A stretch of 64,000 bases of DNA from Lichenicola sp965198655 (GCA_965198655.1 OZ240668.1:3162001-3226000), one strand, 5' to 3'. Shown: positions 8,780 to 18,484, counted from the stretch's first letter. Made by a program: numbers and translations. Notes: a model not told the origin generated them from the sequence alone.

Positions 8780-9214
8780 ATGTCGTTGGCCAATTCCATC
8801 GGCGAGCTTCCTCTGGAAGCGCGCATCGAGATCGGCGAACTCATCACCGAGCACGCCTGGCTGATCGATCATGGCCACGCCGACAGGCTGCCTCAGCTCT
8901 ACATCGAACCGTGTGCATTGCGCGGAGTAGGCGAGGACCTGATCGGCATGGAAGCATTGCGGGCCTGGAGCGTCAGGCGCGCGGCGATGACGACGCGCAC
9001 GTCCCGGCACGTCTGCACCAATATCCGCCTCGTCAGTGAGGGGCACGGTCGTGCAGGTGGCACCGTGCTGGTAACGCTGTTCAGACACGACGGACCGGCG
9101 ACTGGTGCTCCGGTCCCATTTGCGGTCGGAGAGTATGACGACCGCTACGCGTTGTGCCCGGACGGGCGTTGGCGCTTCGAGAGCCGTCGCTTCTCGATCG
9201 TCTTCGGATCGTGA
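8780..9214 (+). CDS. SnoaL-like / NTF2-fold protein
   Basis: This 144-residue protein matches the small polyketide-cyclase/ring-hydroxylating-dioxygenase-beta fold. Its N-terminus includes IGELITEHAWLIDHGHADRLPQLY, and the C-terminal strand pattern is GRWRFESRRFSIVF. Members are dehydratases, isomerases or small subunits. No diagnostic active-site residue identifies the reaction. It starts 10 bases after the VOC gene and ends 53 bases before the hydrolase start, so it belongs to the same transcription unit. The ribosome site is weak, which fits translation following the upstream gene. Confidence 0.8.
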   Translation: MSLANSIGELPLEARIEIGELITEHAWLIDHGHADRLPQLYIEPCALRGVGEDLIGMEALRAWSVRRAAMTTRTSRHVCTNIRLVSEGHGRAGGTVLVTLFRHDGPATGAPVPFAVGEYDDRYALCPDGRWRFESRRFSIVFGS

Positions 9215-9267
9215 CCCGCGGCACGACGCATGAAAATGGACCGGAAGCTGTCGGAGGCCACCAAGCA

Positions 9268-10059
9268 ATGAGCACGCAGGTGCACGTCACGCGTTGGGGC
9301 ACCGATGGTCCGCTCATCGTGATGGTCCACGGAAGCGCTCAGGGCAGCAGGGTCGGCGGCAGCCGCCACTTCTCCCGCCAGGAGAAGCTCTCCGAACAGG
9401 GTTGGCAGGTCGTCGTGCCGGACCGGCCGGGTCACGGAGAAAGCCCATCGCCTGGCCGGCCGGACGACGCGGAGGCGGACGGAGCGCTGGTCGCAGAGCT
9501 GCTGGGGAACGGCGCACATCTCGTCGGGCACTCCTTCGGCGCCTGCGTGGCACTCGCTGCGGCCCATCTGCGATCGAGCGCGGTCCGCTCGCTAACGCTT
9601 ATCGAGCCGGCGATGATGCCGCTAGCGATCGACACCGCACCCGTCCAGGAGTTCATCGGCAGGCTGTCCGCTTGCACGCGTGCGGCATCTTCGCCCGCGG
9701 ATGCCGCGACGGCGTTCGCCAAGCTGATCCGGATTCCGGACGAGATCCGTGGCGGTTCCGACTCGGTCGAACTCGATCGGATGGGCAAGGCGTTGGCCCA
9801 GCTCAAGGTCCCGACGCCGCAGCAGCTCGGCGAACAGCTCGCCACCGTCCGGGCGGCGGGCATCCCGCTGATGGTGGTCGAAGGTGGCTGGAATCCCGCT
9901 TTCGGCGCGGTGTCGGACCGGGTTGCCGAGCGTGGTGGCGGCATCCACGTCGTGATCCCATCCGAGCATCATTTCCCGCAACTCGTCTCGGACGACTTCA
10001 ACGAGCGTCTGCGCGACTTCATGACCGCAGCGGATCATCGGGCACCCGGCCAGGGCTGA
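9268..10059 (+). CDS. Alpha/beta-fold hydrolase
   Basis: This 263-residue cytosolic hydrolase has the oxyanion-hole segment MVHGSAQGSR, the nucleophile elbow GHSFGA with Ser at about residue 89, and a likely catalytic His at 234-235 in SEHHF. A GGAGG site precedes ATG 9268; an earlier start would run back into the SnoaL-like gene. In a cluster with a VOC protein and a LysR regulator it could hydrolyse a ring-cleavage product or an ester. It resembles C-C bond hydrolases of meta-cleavage pathways only in fold, so the substrate is inferred from context. Confidence 0.93.
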   Translation: MSTQVHVTRWGTDGPLIVMVHGSAQGSRVGGSRHFSRQEKLSEQGWQVVVPDRPGHGESPSPGRPDDAEADGALVAELLGNGAHLVGHSFGACVALAAAHLRSSAVRSLTLIEPAMMPLAIDTAPVQEFIGRLSACTRAASSPADAATAFAKLIRIPDEIRGGSDSVELDRMGKALAQLKVPTPQQLGEQLATVRAAGIPLMVVEGGWNPAFGAVSDRVAERGGGIHVVIPSEHHFPQLVSDDFNERLRDFMTAADHRAPGQG

Positions 10060-10167
10060 TCGACCGCCCAAGACTTCCGCTCCTGCCGGCACGCAGGGCC
10101 GTGCTATGGAGCATCCTGTTCTGGTCCAGGCGAGCCGGACAACGAGTGGATCCGGGCCGACGACTTC

Positions 10168-11073
10168 ATGAAGCTGCAGCACTTCGAGGAGGTCGTATCG
10201 ATCGCCGAACGCGGGAGCATCCGCGCCGCGGCACGACACCTGCGGATCGCCCAGCCTGCGTTGACACGCAGCCTCGCCGAGCTGGAGCGCGAACTCGGAG
10301 CTCCCTTGTTCGAGCGTAGCGCGCGCGGCGTCGTGGCGACCGCGATCGGCCAAGCCTTCATCGTCCGAGCAACCTCGATCCTGCACGACATACAGAAGGC
10401 GCGTGACGAGATCGGTCAACTATCCGGAGCGTGCTCCGGTACCGTCACGATCGGTTTATCCATGGTGGCGCACCTCACCTTGCTGCCAGCAGTCCTGCGA
10501 CAGTTCCGCACCCGCTATCCGGATGCCCGACTGCACATCGTAGAGGGCCGCTATCCGACGTTGTCGTCCGATCTGGAGGATGGCACGGTCGACTTCTACA
10601 TCGGGCCGAAACCGGATGAGAACCTGCTGCCGAGCCTTTGCAGCGAGCTGATGTTCGCCGGTAAGCGGACCATCCTGTGCCGGGCGGGACATCCGCTCGC
10701 GTCCGCGACGTCGCTTCGGGAACTCGTAGGTGCCGATTGGGTCACGACATCGATCACCGTGGAGGCGGAGCGCGAGGTCGGCGCGACGTTCGAGCGCCAT
10801 GGTCTGCCTGCACCACGGGTCGTGATCCAGAGCGAAACCGCCCTCACCCTCGTCACGTGTCTGGTCCACACCGACACGCTGGCAATGGCGCCCACGCAGT
10901 GGGCGGAGTCCAGCCTGACCAGCCGTGCGCTCACCTCCATCGCGGTGAAGGAGGATATCGAGGCGCCCGACATCGTCCTGGTGCAGCGAACGGATCTTCC
11001 CCTCACGCCGGCGGCCGGTCACCTGCTCGACCTGATGCGGCGCGTGCAGCTCCGCATGCTGCAGGCGCAGTGA
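10168..11073 (+). CDS. LysR-family transcriptional regulator
   Basis: This 301-residue protein has an N-terminal winged helix-turn-helix (FEEVVSIAERGSIRAAARHL, QPALTRSLAELERELGAPLF) and a C-terminal effector-binding domain beginning near GTVTIGLS. It is a close paralog of the regulator at 14105-15067, sharing EVVSIAE, GSIRAAAR and the C-terminal TCL...QWAESSLT pattern. It follows the alpha/beta hydrolase by 108 bases on the same strand and probably regulates the VOC-SnoaL-hydrolase unit. The inducer is unknown. Confidence 0.95.
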   Translation: MKLQHFEEVVSIAERGSIRAAARHLRIAQPALTRSLAELERELGAPLFERSARGVVATAIGQAFIVRATSILHDIQKARDEIGQLSGACSGTVTIGLSMVAHLTLLPAVLRQFRTRYPDARLHIVEGRYPTLSSDLEDGTVDFYIGPKPDENLLPSLCSELMFAGKRTILCRAGHPLASATSLRELVGADWVTTSITVEAEREVGATFERHGLPAPRVVIQSETALTLVTCLVHTDTLAMAPTQWAESSLTSRALTSIAVKEDIEAPDIVLVQRTDLPLTPAAGHLLDLMRRVQLRMLQAQ

Positions 11074-11115
11074 CGAGCCGGGTGTCGTGTCGGAGGTTCA
11101 GGCGACCTGATCGAC

Positions 11116-11415
11116 ATGAACACCTCGCCCCGCTTCCGCGCTGGTATCGGCTCGGGATCCGACGGGTATCATGCCACGGTCCTGGCGCAGGTCTCGGGGG
11201 GAATGCTGCTGTCGCGGCACGTGCCGTTCGGCGAGGTGTTCATCGCCCCGGCCGCCTCGCTGCTCATCGCCGCCATCGCTGCATCAGCGCTCGGCGTGCT
11301 GTGTTATTGCCATCTTGGCGGCTATCGGCTCGGAGAGGCCACGGCAGCCGACTCCGTCATCGTGCGTTCGGAGGATGATGATCTGTTGCTGAAAGGGCCT
11401 AAGCCCTACCCTTGA
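11116..11415 (+). CDS. Hypothetical small protein with one membrane segment
   Basis: A 99-residue open frame with one hydrophobic stretch (APAASLLIAAIAASALGVLCY, about residues 46-66) and an acidic tail. The nearest GGAGG is about 17 bases before ATG, which is long. I recognise no family, and the frame could be chance in this GC-rich DNA. It is listed because the composition is not that of an antisense shadow and the position between two genes is free. Confidence 0.3.
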   Translation: MNTSPRFRAGIGSGSDGYHATVLAQVSGGMLLSRHVPFGEVFIAPAASLLIAAIAASALGVLCYCHLGGYRLGEATAADSVIVRSEDDDLLLKGPKPYP

Positions 11416-11618
11416 GTTCGGGTCGGTGTTGCGTGTGCAACTCAATCCTGTCCGGTCCTACCGCAGTGACCGCTTCCTATCGCCACTGACCGCGACACGA
11501 CCCACAGTCGAGCGCGGTTGATCTCGAGAGCCCGCCTGCTGCCATCGGTCGCGACGCCACGTCAGCCACCCGGCTGCCAGCAGATCCGTCATCGATGTGA
11601 CAGCGCACAAGAACCTCT

Positions 11619-11636
11619 CGGATCAGGTGCAGTCCA
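11619..11636. repeat. Partial copy of the dispersed palindromic repeat
   Basis: CGGATCAGGTGCAGTC here is identical to one arm of the repeat at 35915-35960. It lies seven bases beyond the stop of the minus-strand lipoprotein gene, the same placement as other copies, but the second arm is lost. Confidence 0.45.
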
Positions 11637-11642
11637 TGCCCA

Positions 11643-11900
11643 TCACGGGCCGTTGTATTGGACGAAGCCGCCGCAGTCCTCGGCAAAGGTTTGGGTGTCC
11701 GGCACGCAGGTCTCGCTCTTGAGGCTCTTGGCCATGTGATGCGGCGGGACGGCATCCGACGTCACCGTTGGCGAGAAGTTCTCGGCATAGCGCACCGAAC
11801 CGTCCGTTCCTGGATTGGCGCAAGCGCCCAGGACCAAACCCGCCACCATGACCGCTGCAAGCCCGGAGGTGCGACAGCAACTTGAGAAGATCGTAGTCAT
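11643..11900 (-). CDS. Small putative lipoprotein
   Basis: This 85-residue protein has a basic-to-hydrophobic leader and a lipobox (VLGAC, Cys at about residue 27), so it should be exported and lipidated. The mature part is short and has two Cys residues (SETCVPDT and EDCGGF) that could form a disulfide. ATG at 11900 has AAAGGGG upstream. It is convergent with the LysR gene at 10168 and divergent from the LysR gene at 12004. Family unknown; a structural or envelope role is only a guess. Confidence 0.65.
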   Translation of the reverse strand: MTTIFSSCCRTSGLAAVMVAGLVLGACANPGTDGSVRYAENFSPTVTSDAVPPHHMAKSLKSETCVPDTQTFAEDCGGFVQYNGP

Positions 11901-12003
11901 GACTGACCCCTTTTTCTTTGGTAAGGTCAAGATGGCGTCCGCCGCAGCCTCCGACTAGGCACACCAGGTTGGACATAGCGTTCCAAATCTGGGACGATGA
12001 CAT

Positions 12004-12903
12004 GTGATCGAGATCCCTGACCTGCGGGCCTTCGTCCGTATTGCGGAGCTGCGCAACATTTCCGCCTCCGCGCGCTCGCTGGGGGCACCGAAGTCGACGG
12101 TCAGCCGGTCATTGGTCCGGCTTGAGGAAGGGCTGGGCCTCGCGCTGGTCGAGCGCTCGACGCGGAACCTGCACCTGACGGACGCAGGCAAACTGTTCCA
12201 CATGCATGCGCTGCGCATCCTGGCCGACGTGGACGAGGCGCAAGCGGCCGTCGGCCGCCTGTCCGACGTACCCTATGGGACCCTGCGCATCAACGGGCCC
12301 CACACCTTCCTTCAGGGCGCGGTGGCGGCGATGTTGCCATCCTTCCTGACGCGTTATCCCAAGGTCAACGTGGTCCTGGAAGCGGAAAGCCCGCGGTTAG
12401 CTCCACCCGCCGCGGAGGTCGACATCATGATCCGTGTCGGCCCCTTGGCCGACAGCGCGATGGTTGCCCGACGCCTGATTACGGTCGAGCTGTGGACCTG
12501 CGCCAGCCCGGCCTACCTCGCGGCGCACGGGTCGCCATCCTGTGTCGCCGACCTTGCCGGGCACGACGTGGTCGGCCTGGTGGAGCGCAGGATGCACTGG
12601 TCGTTCCACGATCCGGACGGGCACCTGGAGGAGGTCGAGCTGCATCCCAGGGCGGTATTACCCGACGTGGCCGTGACCCGGGTCGTGCTTTCCGGCGGTG
12701 CCGGCATCGGGCAACTGCCAGACTTCATGGCTCGCGATGCGATCGGACGAGGCGAACTGGTCCGCGTTCTGTCGGATATGCGGCCGGCAACCTTGGATCT
12801 TTACGTTCTCTACCCGAGCCATCACGGTCTGGAGGCCAAGGTGCGGGTGTTCATCGACGCGTTGGTCGTGCGCGTGGCCATCGGACCGTATCCACCGACC
12901 TGA
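12004..12903 (+). CDS. LysR-family transcriptional regulator (AaeR/DsdC-like subgroup)
   Basis: This 299-residue regulator starts with GTG. The helix-turn-helix spans about residues 4-60 (LRAFVRIAELRNISASARSL, KSTVSRSLVRLEEGLGLALV). The effector domain begins at YGTLRINGP and contains the subgroup features DIMIRVGPLADSAMVARRL and GIGQLPDFMA. This subgroup often controls efflux pumps or solvent and acid responses. It stands between the lipoprotein gene (divergent) and the alpha/beta hydrolase gene at 13180 (convergent). It is not a close paralog of the other two LysR proteins in the window. Confidence 0.93.
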   Translation: MIEIPDLRAFVRIAELRNISASARSLGAPKSTVSRSLVRLEEGLGLALVERSTRNLHLTDAGKLFHMHALRILADVDEAQAAVGRLSDVPYGTLRINGPHTFLQGAVAAMLPSFLTRYPKVNVVLEAESPRLAPPAAEVDIMIRVGPLADSAMVARRLITVELWTCASPAYLAAHGSPSCVADLAGHDVVGLVERRMHWSFHDPDGHLEEVELHPRAVLPDVAVTRVVLSGGAGIGQLPDFMARDAIGRGELVRVLSDMRPATLDLYVLYPSHHGLEAKVRVFIDALVVRVAIGPYPPT

Positions 12904-13179
12904 TCCACGAGCCGACACTGGACGTGCCTACGGTTGAGGAAGCGTGATTGGTAGCCGTGGATCGACTGATGTCCTGATGCGGCCAATCTTGGTCGGATGG
13001 ATGTTCCTCATTGAAGCGTAGCGGGTCATGCGTTTTGCATGATCCCCAGAGCAGTTCGGACGTCCCTTGCCAAGTGGAAGCGGCGGAGGACGGAGGAGGT
13101 CGCGACCTCGCCATGCTCGACGCAGGAGCGATGGGCGACTCGAGCTAGAACGACACGACTACAACCCGGGACTGAACAC

Positions 13180-13983
13180 CTAGAGCAGCGCCGTCAGCGC
13201 GCGGGCGAACTCAGCCGGGTAGGTAAGGTAGCCGACATGACCGCCGGGCAGGACGTGCGACGGGACGCCAAGCTGGTTGGCGAAAGCGATGGCGATTCGA
13301 TGCGGCAAGAGCTCGCCGGTATCCTGCCCTACGATGAACGCCAAGCCGTCTTTGGAACGCAGCGCCTCAAGGTCGAAAACCGTCGGCGGATACTGGCGCA
13401 GTTCGTGTTCGAACCAGTAGCCGAAGTCCCGAGCTGTCTGCGCCGCGTCTCCGCCGTCGGCTGCGGACGCCAGGATTCGACGGTCGGAGTCGGACATCAT
13501 GCTCATCAGGAACTTGCCGATCGCCGGCCGCAGCCCCTCGGCGCGGTAGAGGTCGTACGTTTCCTGCAGGAACGCGACCGCGTGCGTGTGCTCGGCGTCC
13601 GGCAGCAGGGACAAGGCCGGCGGCTCATGCGCCAGGAGCAGGCGGACCGACGCCGCATGCCGGGTCAGCACCTGGAGAGCCACGATGGCCCCCGAGCTGC
13701 TGCCGAACACCAAACTTGGCCCATCTCCTTCGCAGGCGATCAGTCTCGCTACGTCGTCCGCATCGGTCTGCAGCCGCCTATCGTAGTCCTGCTGACCGTC
13801 GAGCACGCTTTCGCCGTAGCCACGGCGATCGTAGGTCAGCACGCGGAAATGCTTGGACAGATGCTGTGCGAGCGGATGGTAGATCGACCCGGAGCCACGC
13901 GCGCCGGCCACGAGCGCCAGGAGCGGACCGTCACCTATGACGCGATAATCGAGTATGGCGCCGGGCACCGGAAGCGTTGCCAT
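13180..13983 (-). CDS. Alpha/beta-fold hydrolase
   Basis: This 267-residue hydrolase shows LTYDRRGYGES (the conserved strand and turn before the elbow), a nucleophile elbow GSSSGA and a C-terminal GGHVGYLTYP with the probable catalytic His. The elbow starts with Gly-Ser rather than the common Gly-His. It is divergent from the LysR gene at 14105, and the 121-base gap presumably holds both promoters, so that LysR protein is its likely regulator. This mirrors the hydrolase-LysR pair at 9268-11073. Substrate unknown. Confidence 0.93.
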   Translation of the reverse strand: MATLPVPGAILDYRVIGDGPLLALVAGARGSGSIYHPLAQHLSKHFRVLTYDRRGYGESVLDGQQDYDRRLQTDADDVARLIACEGDGPSLVFGSSSGAIVALQVLTRHAASVRLLLAHEPPALSLLPDAEHTHAVAFLQETYDLYRAEGLRPAIGKFLMSMMSDSDRRILASAADGGDAAQTARDFGYWFEHELRQYPPTVFDLEALRSKDGLAFIVGQDTGELLPHRIAIAFANQLGVPSHVLPGGHVGYLTYPAEFARALTALL

Positions 13984-14104
13984 CGGTCTGTTTCCCTCGC
14001 CGGTGCGCGTCTAGCAGCTTGTATAAGATCCCCGCTTGATCGATCGTGAGAAAGATGCCTTCTTGCGGTCAAGGATGCGCTTCAGACATCGGTAGCGAGG
14101 CAGC

Positions 14105-15067
14105 ATGAAGCTCAACCAGCTCCGGGAAGTCGTCTCCATTGCCGAACAAGGCAGCATCCGGGCTGCGGCACGCCAGCTTGCGATTGGTCAGCCGGCCTTG
14201 ACGCGCAGCCTGGCCGAACTCGAGCGCGAGCTTGGAGCATCCCTCTTCGAGCGGCGTTCGCGGGGGGTGGTGGCAACGCCGCTGGGCCAGTTGTTCCTAC
14301 GCCGCGCGGCAACGATCGTACACGAGATGCGCCGTGCGCGGGAAGAGGTGGAGCAGTTTGGCGGCTCGACCGCCGGGATTGTCACCGCAGGGCTGTCGAT
14401 TGCCACGCATCTAGCCCTGCTGCCGCCTGCCCTGCGGCCGTTCACCCGCCGCTTCCCCAGCGCCAAGCTGCACATCATCGAGGGGTTCTATCCGACGCTG
14501 GAGCCCGGGCTGCGGATGGGCAGCGTGGACTTCTACCTGGGCGTCGATCCGGGCCAGGCGGTGGCGCCCGAGCTGACGCGCGAGGTGATCAGTCAGAACA
14601 GCCGCACCGTGTTGTGCCGGTCCGGACATCCGCTGCAGGCGGCGACGAAGCTGGCGGAGCTCAGCGAGGTAAGGTGGGCCACAAACTCCATCACGCTGGC
14701 GGACGAGGACGAGCTCGGCGCCCTTTTCCGGCAGCATCACATGCCGCCACCGAACATCGCGTTGCGCAGCCAGTCGGCGCTGACCCTGATGACGTGCCTG
14801 CTGAACAGCGACTTCATGGCGATCGTGCCGGTGCAGTGGACGGAGTCCGCCTTGACCAAGGGTCGGCTGACGACCGTGCCGGTTCGTGAGGAGCTCGCGG
14901 CGCCACCGGTCGTGCTGATCAAGCGGGCCGACCTGGTGCTGACGCCCGCTGCCCGATGCTTCCTCGACCTGCTGCAGCGCACCCAGTTGCGTCCAACCGC
15001 GTCACCAGCAGCGGTGCCGAACCGTCCGCACCGCAACAGGGTCGCTCCGGACAAAAGCGGCGCATGA
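14105..15067 (+). CDS. LysR-family transcriptional regulator
   Basis: This 320-residue paralog of the regulator at 10168-11073 has the helix-turn-helix LREVVSIAEQGSIRAAARQL with QPALTRSLAELERELGASLF, then an effector domain from GIVTAGLSIATHLALL. The last 25 residues are a Pro/Arg-rich extension that the paralog lacks. It reads towards a broken MFS gene and an FAD monooxygenase (15312-18142) and is divergent from the hydrolase, so it probably regulates one or both of these units. Confidence 0.95.
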   Translation: MKLNQLREVVSIAEQGSIRAAARQLAIGQPALTRSLAELERELGASLFERRSRGVVATPLGQLFLRRAATIVHEMRRAREEVEQFGGSTAGIVTAGLSIATHLALLPPALRPFTRRFPSAKLHIIEGFYPTLEPGLRMGSVDFYLGVDPGQAVAPELTREVISQNSRTVLCRSGHPLQAATKLAELSEVRWATNSITLADEDELGALFRQHHMPPPNIALRSQSALTLMTCLLNSDFMAIVPVQWTESALTKGRLTTVPVREELAAPPVVLIKRADLVLTPAARCFLDLLQRTQLRPTASPAAVPNRPHRNRVAPDKSGA

Positions 15068-15311
15068 CGAGCCCGGTGGGTATGGTCCGCGTCGCCCTGC
15101 CAGGATCAGCGATTACATCCTAGTATTATCGACCACCGGACCGCGTCCAAGCGGATGTCGAAAAGGCATCGCAGTGCGAGATGCGTCATCTTCACGATCG
15201 GTCGTCGCGGATGCTTGCTCAGCATGCCGGCACTTGTGACTACGATCGGTCCAGGAGCCGCGGGCAAACCAGCGAAGTCGGGATGAAACCGTTCCAAAAG
15301 GAACAGCAGGA

Positions 15312-16465
15312 ATGGCCGCAGCGGTCTCGACAGCGACGATGACGGCCGGCTTGGCAGACGGGCCCCCGATCGGGACCGACCGCAACTGGAGCGTAGTGGG
15401 CGGCTCGATGATCGGGCTCACCTTCTCGCTCGGCATCTTGCTGCTCTACACGTTCGGGGTGTTCGTGGGTCCCTTGACGCGCGAGTTCGGCTGGACGCGT
15501 ACGCAGCTTTCGGGCACGCTCGCGATGTCCCAGTACACCTTCGCGTTGACCGCCCCGGTCTGGGGCCTGCTGATCGACCGGCTCGGGCCGCGGGCCGTGT
15601 TGCTGCCCTCGGTGGTGTTCATGGCGGTGCTGGTCGGCTCGCTCAGCCTGCTCGGCGGCCTGTGGCAGTGCTACCTGACCTTCATTGCCGCATCGTTCCG
15701 CGCCGGTGGAGCCACCCTGATCGGCTACTCCGCGGCGCTGGTACGCAGGTTCGAGCGGCGGCTAGGCCTGGCGCTGATGGGCGTCGGCCTCGGCGGCGCC
15801 GTGCTGCCGCCGTTGTCGGCGGTGCTGATAGCCGATTTCGGCTGGCGCGGGGCGTATGCCGGGCTCGGCATCCTCACCTTCGTCTTTACGGTTCCGGCAG
15901 CCGTCGTCGCCACGCGAAGCGCGGGCGGGCCAGCCCAGGTGCGGACCAGCACCGCCGCCACCCCGCCGATGCTGCCCTTGCTCAGGTCACGGGCCTTCGT
16001 GCTGATCTGCGCCATCTTCGTGCTGCTCGGCACCACGTCGATCGTCACGCTCACCAGCATCGTGCCGATGATGATCGGCTGCGGCTTCACCCCGCAGGCG
16101 GCGGCGCAACTGGCCGGGCTGACCGGAGTGGCCGCGATCGCCGGGGGCGGGGGCATCGGCTGGGTGCTCGATCGGGTGTATGCGCCCTTCGTCATCGCCG
16201 CCATGGCGCTGGTAACGCTCGCCGCCTTCCTGATCGCCGCCTACGGTAGCGGACCTGCGTCCGGCTACGCGCTGGCCGTGCTGCTGGGCGGAGTGGTAGG
16301 CGCCGAGGTCGACTTCACGGCCTTCTTCGTCCGACGCTATTTCAGCCAGGCCATCATTTCGGCAGCTACCGGCTCGGTGCGCTGTTGTTCGCGGCCAGCG
16401 CGGCTCTCGTCGTGCTGCTCGCCCTTGCCATGCCGATGCCACCCGCTCCCAGACTCCATGGATGA
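15312..16465 (+). pseudogene. MFS transporter, inactivated by an internal deletion with frameshift
   Basis: The first 350 residues look like a normal major-facilitator carrier of organic acids: a TMLTF-type N-terminus, DRLGPRAVLLPSVVF after helix 2, and about ten membrane segments. At about 16350-16366 the frame jumps. The downstream bases in another frame read FGSYRLGALLFAASAALVVL and end in TGA at 16463-16465. That is the expected last helix, but roughly 30 residues between YFSQ and FGSYR are missing. In the frame that stays open the protein ends in an unrelated Cys/Ser-rich tail at 16475. The original stop was six bases before the monooxygenase start, so transporter and enzyme were an operon. 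Assembly error cannot be excluded. Confidence 0.85.
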
Positions 16466-16471
16466 TTCGCT

Positions 16472-18142
16472 ATGACCGACCGAACGCTCGACGTCCTCGT
16501 CATCGGCGCCGGCCCGGTCGGCCTTTCGCTCGCCATCGAGCTGGGCCATCGCGGCGTCACCTGCCTGGTGGTGGAGCGAAACGACCGCGTCGGCTACAGC
16601 CCGCGCGCCAAGACCACCAACGTGCGCACCCGCGAGCACCTGCGTCGCTGGGGCATCGCCGACGCGCTCAGGCAGGCATCGCCGATCCCGCCCGACTACG
16701 GCGCCAACGTGGTGTTCGCCACGCGAATGAACGGTCCCTTACTCGCGCGGTTCGAGAACGCGATGCACGCGCGGCGCGAGCGCAACGAATTGTTCTCCGA
16801 GGAAAGCCAGTGGGTCCCGCAGTATACGCTCGAAGAGGTGCTTCGTAGCCATGCCGTTTCCCTGCCGGGCGTGCGGATCGAGTTCGGCTGCGAGCTATTC
16901 GGGTTCAAGGAGAGCGCCGACGGCGTTACCGTGCAGCTGCGCGAGATCGGGACCGGGCAAGTTCGGACCATACGCAGCCGCTACCTGATCGGCGCCGACG
17001 GCGCGCGCAGCGCGGTGCGCGAGGCGATCGGCGCGCGGATGCTGGGCCAGTCGCCGGGCCTGAAGAACTACAGCATCATCTTCCGCGCAGCCGACTTGGC
17101 GTCCCGCCACGGGCACGGCGAGGCCTTCATGTACTGGCTGGTCAACCCTGATGTCCCGGCTCTCCTGGGACCGATGGACCGGCACGGATTGTGGTTCTTC
17201 ATGGCGACCAAGCTTGCCGACGACGTAGATCCGGCGAGCGTGGATCCTGTCGCGCTGATCCGCCGCGGCACCGGCCTGGAAGGCCTCGCCATCGAGGTCG
17301 TGCGTACCGATCCCTGGGTGGCGCAGACCCGGATCGCCGATACCTACGGGACAAGACGCGTCTTTCTCGCAGGCGATGCCTGTCACCTGCACCCGCCGTT
17401 CGGGGGCTTCGGCATGAACATGGGGATCGGCGATGCCGTCGACCTCGGCTGGAAGCTGGCGGCCACCCTGCAGGGCTGGGGCGGGCCGGACCTGCTCGCC
17501 TCCTACCAGGCGGAGCGCCGTCCGGTGCATCAGCGGGTGATCAACGAGGCGATGACCAACTACGCCACCGTCGGCAACCAGCTCGTGCGCCCGGCGCTCG
17601 AGGCGGCCGGGCCGGAAGGCGATGCCGTTCGGGAGCAGGTCGGCGCGCAGATCCGTGCCACGAAGCGCCGCGAGTTCGACACGCTCGGCGTGGTGCTCGG
17701 CTACCGCTATGCAGACTCCCCGATCATCGTGTCGGATGGCACGGTGGCCCCGCCCGAAGACACCATGCGCTACGTGCCGTCCGCAGTACCGGGCTGCCTG
17801 GCACCGCATCGATGGCTGCGGGACGACAGCTCGCTCTACGATCATTTCGGCGCGGGTTACACGCTGCTGGTCACGCAAGGTGACGGAGCGCAGGCGGACG
17901 CGTTTGCCGCCGCCGCTGCCGGGCGCGGGGTGCCGCTGACCGTGATCGTGCCAGGCGACGAGCGGCTGGCAACGCTCTACGAGGCGCGCTTCGCGCTGAT
18001 CCGGCCCGATCAGCACGTCGCCTGGCGCGGGGAGCGCCTGCCCGAGGATCCGCAACCGTTGCTGGACCGGATCACCGGGCATCCGGGCGAACCGAAACCG
18101 CGAAGGGAGGGTGCGCGGGTGGCCAGGCTGTCGATGTCCTGA
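16472..18142 (+). CDS. FAD-dependent aromatic monooxygenase (PF01494)
   Basis: This 556-residue flavoprotein hydroxylase uses NAD(P)H and O2 on an aromatic ring. It has the dinucleotide motif GAGPVGL (residues 12-18), the substrate/FAD segment YLIGADGARSAVR and the second FAD motif GDACHLHPPFGGFGMNMGIGD. A C-terminal thioredoxin-like region follows, as in phenol hydroxylase and MhpA relatives. It begins just after the broken transporter gene and is followed by an OprB porin with its own promoter. A relic of a related monooxygenase lies at 3531-3740. Substrate unresolved. Confidence 0.95.
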   Translation: MTDRTLDVLVIGAGPVGLSLAIELGHRGVTCLVVERNDRVGYSPRAKTTNVRTREHLRRWGIADALRQASPIPPDYGANVVFATRMNGPLLARFENAMHARRERNELFSEESQWVPQYTLEEVLRSHAVSLPGVRIEFGCELFGFKESADGVTVQLREIGTGQVRTIRSRYLIGADGARSAVREAIGARMLGQSPGLKNYSIIFRAADLASRHGHGEAFMYWLVNPDVPALLGPMDRHGLWFFMATKLADDVDPASVDPVALIRRGTGLEGLAIEVVRTDPWVAQTRIADTYGTRRVFLAGDACHLHPPFGGFGMNMGIGDAVDLGWKLAATLQGWGGPDLLASYQAERRPVHQRVINEAMTNYATVGNQLVRPALEAAGPEGDAVREQVGAQIRATKRREFDTLGVVLGYRYADSPIIVSDGTVAPPEDTMRYVPSAVPGCLAPHRWLRDDSSLYDHFGAGYTLLVTQGDGAQADAFAAAAAGRGVPLTVIVPGDERLATLYEARFALIRPDQHVAWRGERLPEDPQPLLDRITGHPGEPKPRREGARVARLSMS

Positions 18143-18401
18143 TCGCGGACGTCTCGATACGCACGGGATATTGCAAAAGGACAGGCACCCCAGCGGGGCA
18201 CGGGTCTAGCAGAAGTGGCGGGCTGGATGCCTGGCTACCTCGGTGCCACCCGGGCAGTGACATCCAGGAAGGCGGGCCGAATCGATAGGGGTGTCGACCA
18301 AGGCTGCGCGTCTTACTTAGATGCCTCCAATAAAACTCGACCAGAACGTCCAACCTGCATTGATATAAGTGTCAAATACTTGCCGAAAATTCAAACTTGT
18401 G

Positions 18402-18430
18402 TTGACGCGTTATCAATACAGCGATACTTT
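18402..18430 (+). promoter_or_regulatory. Predicted sigma-70-type promoter for the OprB gene
   Basis: TTGACG at 18402-18407 and TACTTT at 18425-18430 are separated by exactly 17 bases, inside an unusually AT-rich stretch (about 18320-18440) of otherwise GC-rich DNA. The predicted start of transcription is some 50 bases before the porin ATG. The remainder of 18143-18401 shows no gene. Confidence 0.55.
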
Positions 18431-18484
18431 CTTGCATCGGCAGCATAAGCCGAGCGGGCTCAGCCCAGCGATCCGGGGGAAACA

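Noticed and set aside
11116..11415. Treating the small membrane frame as a sure gene
   Set aside because: Poor ribosome site and no family; kept only as a low-confidence entry.
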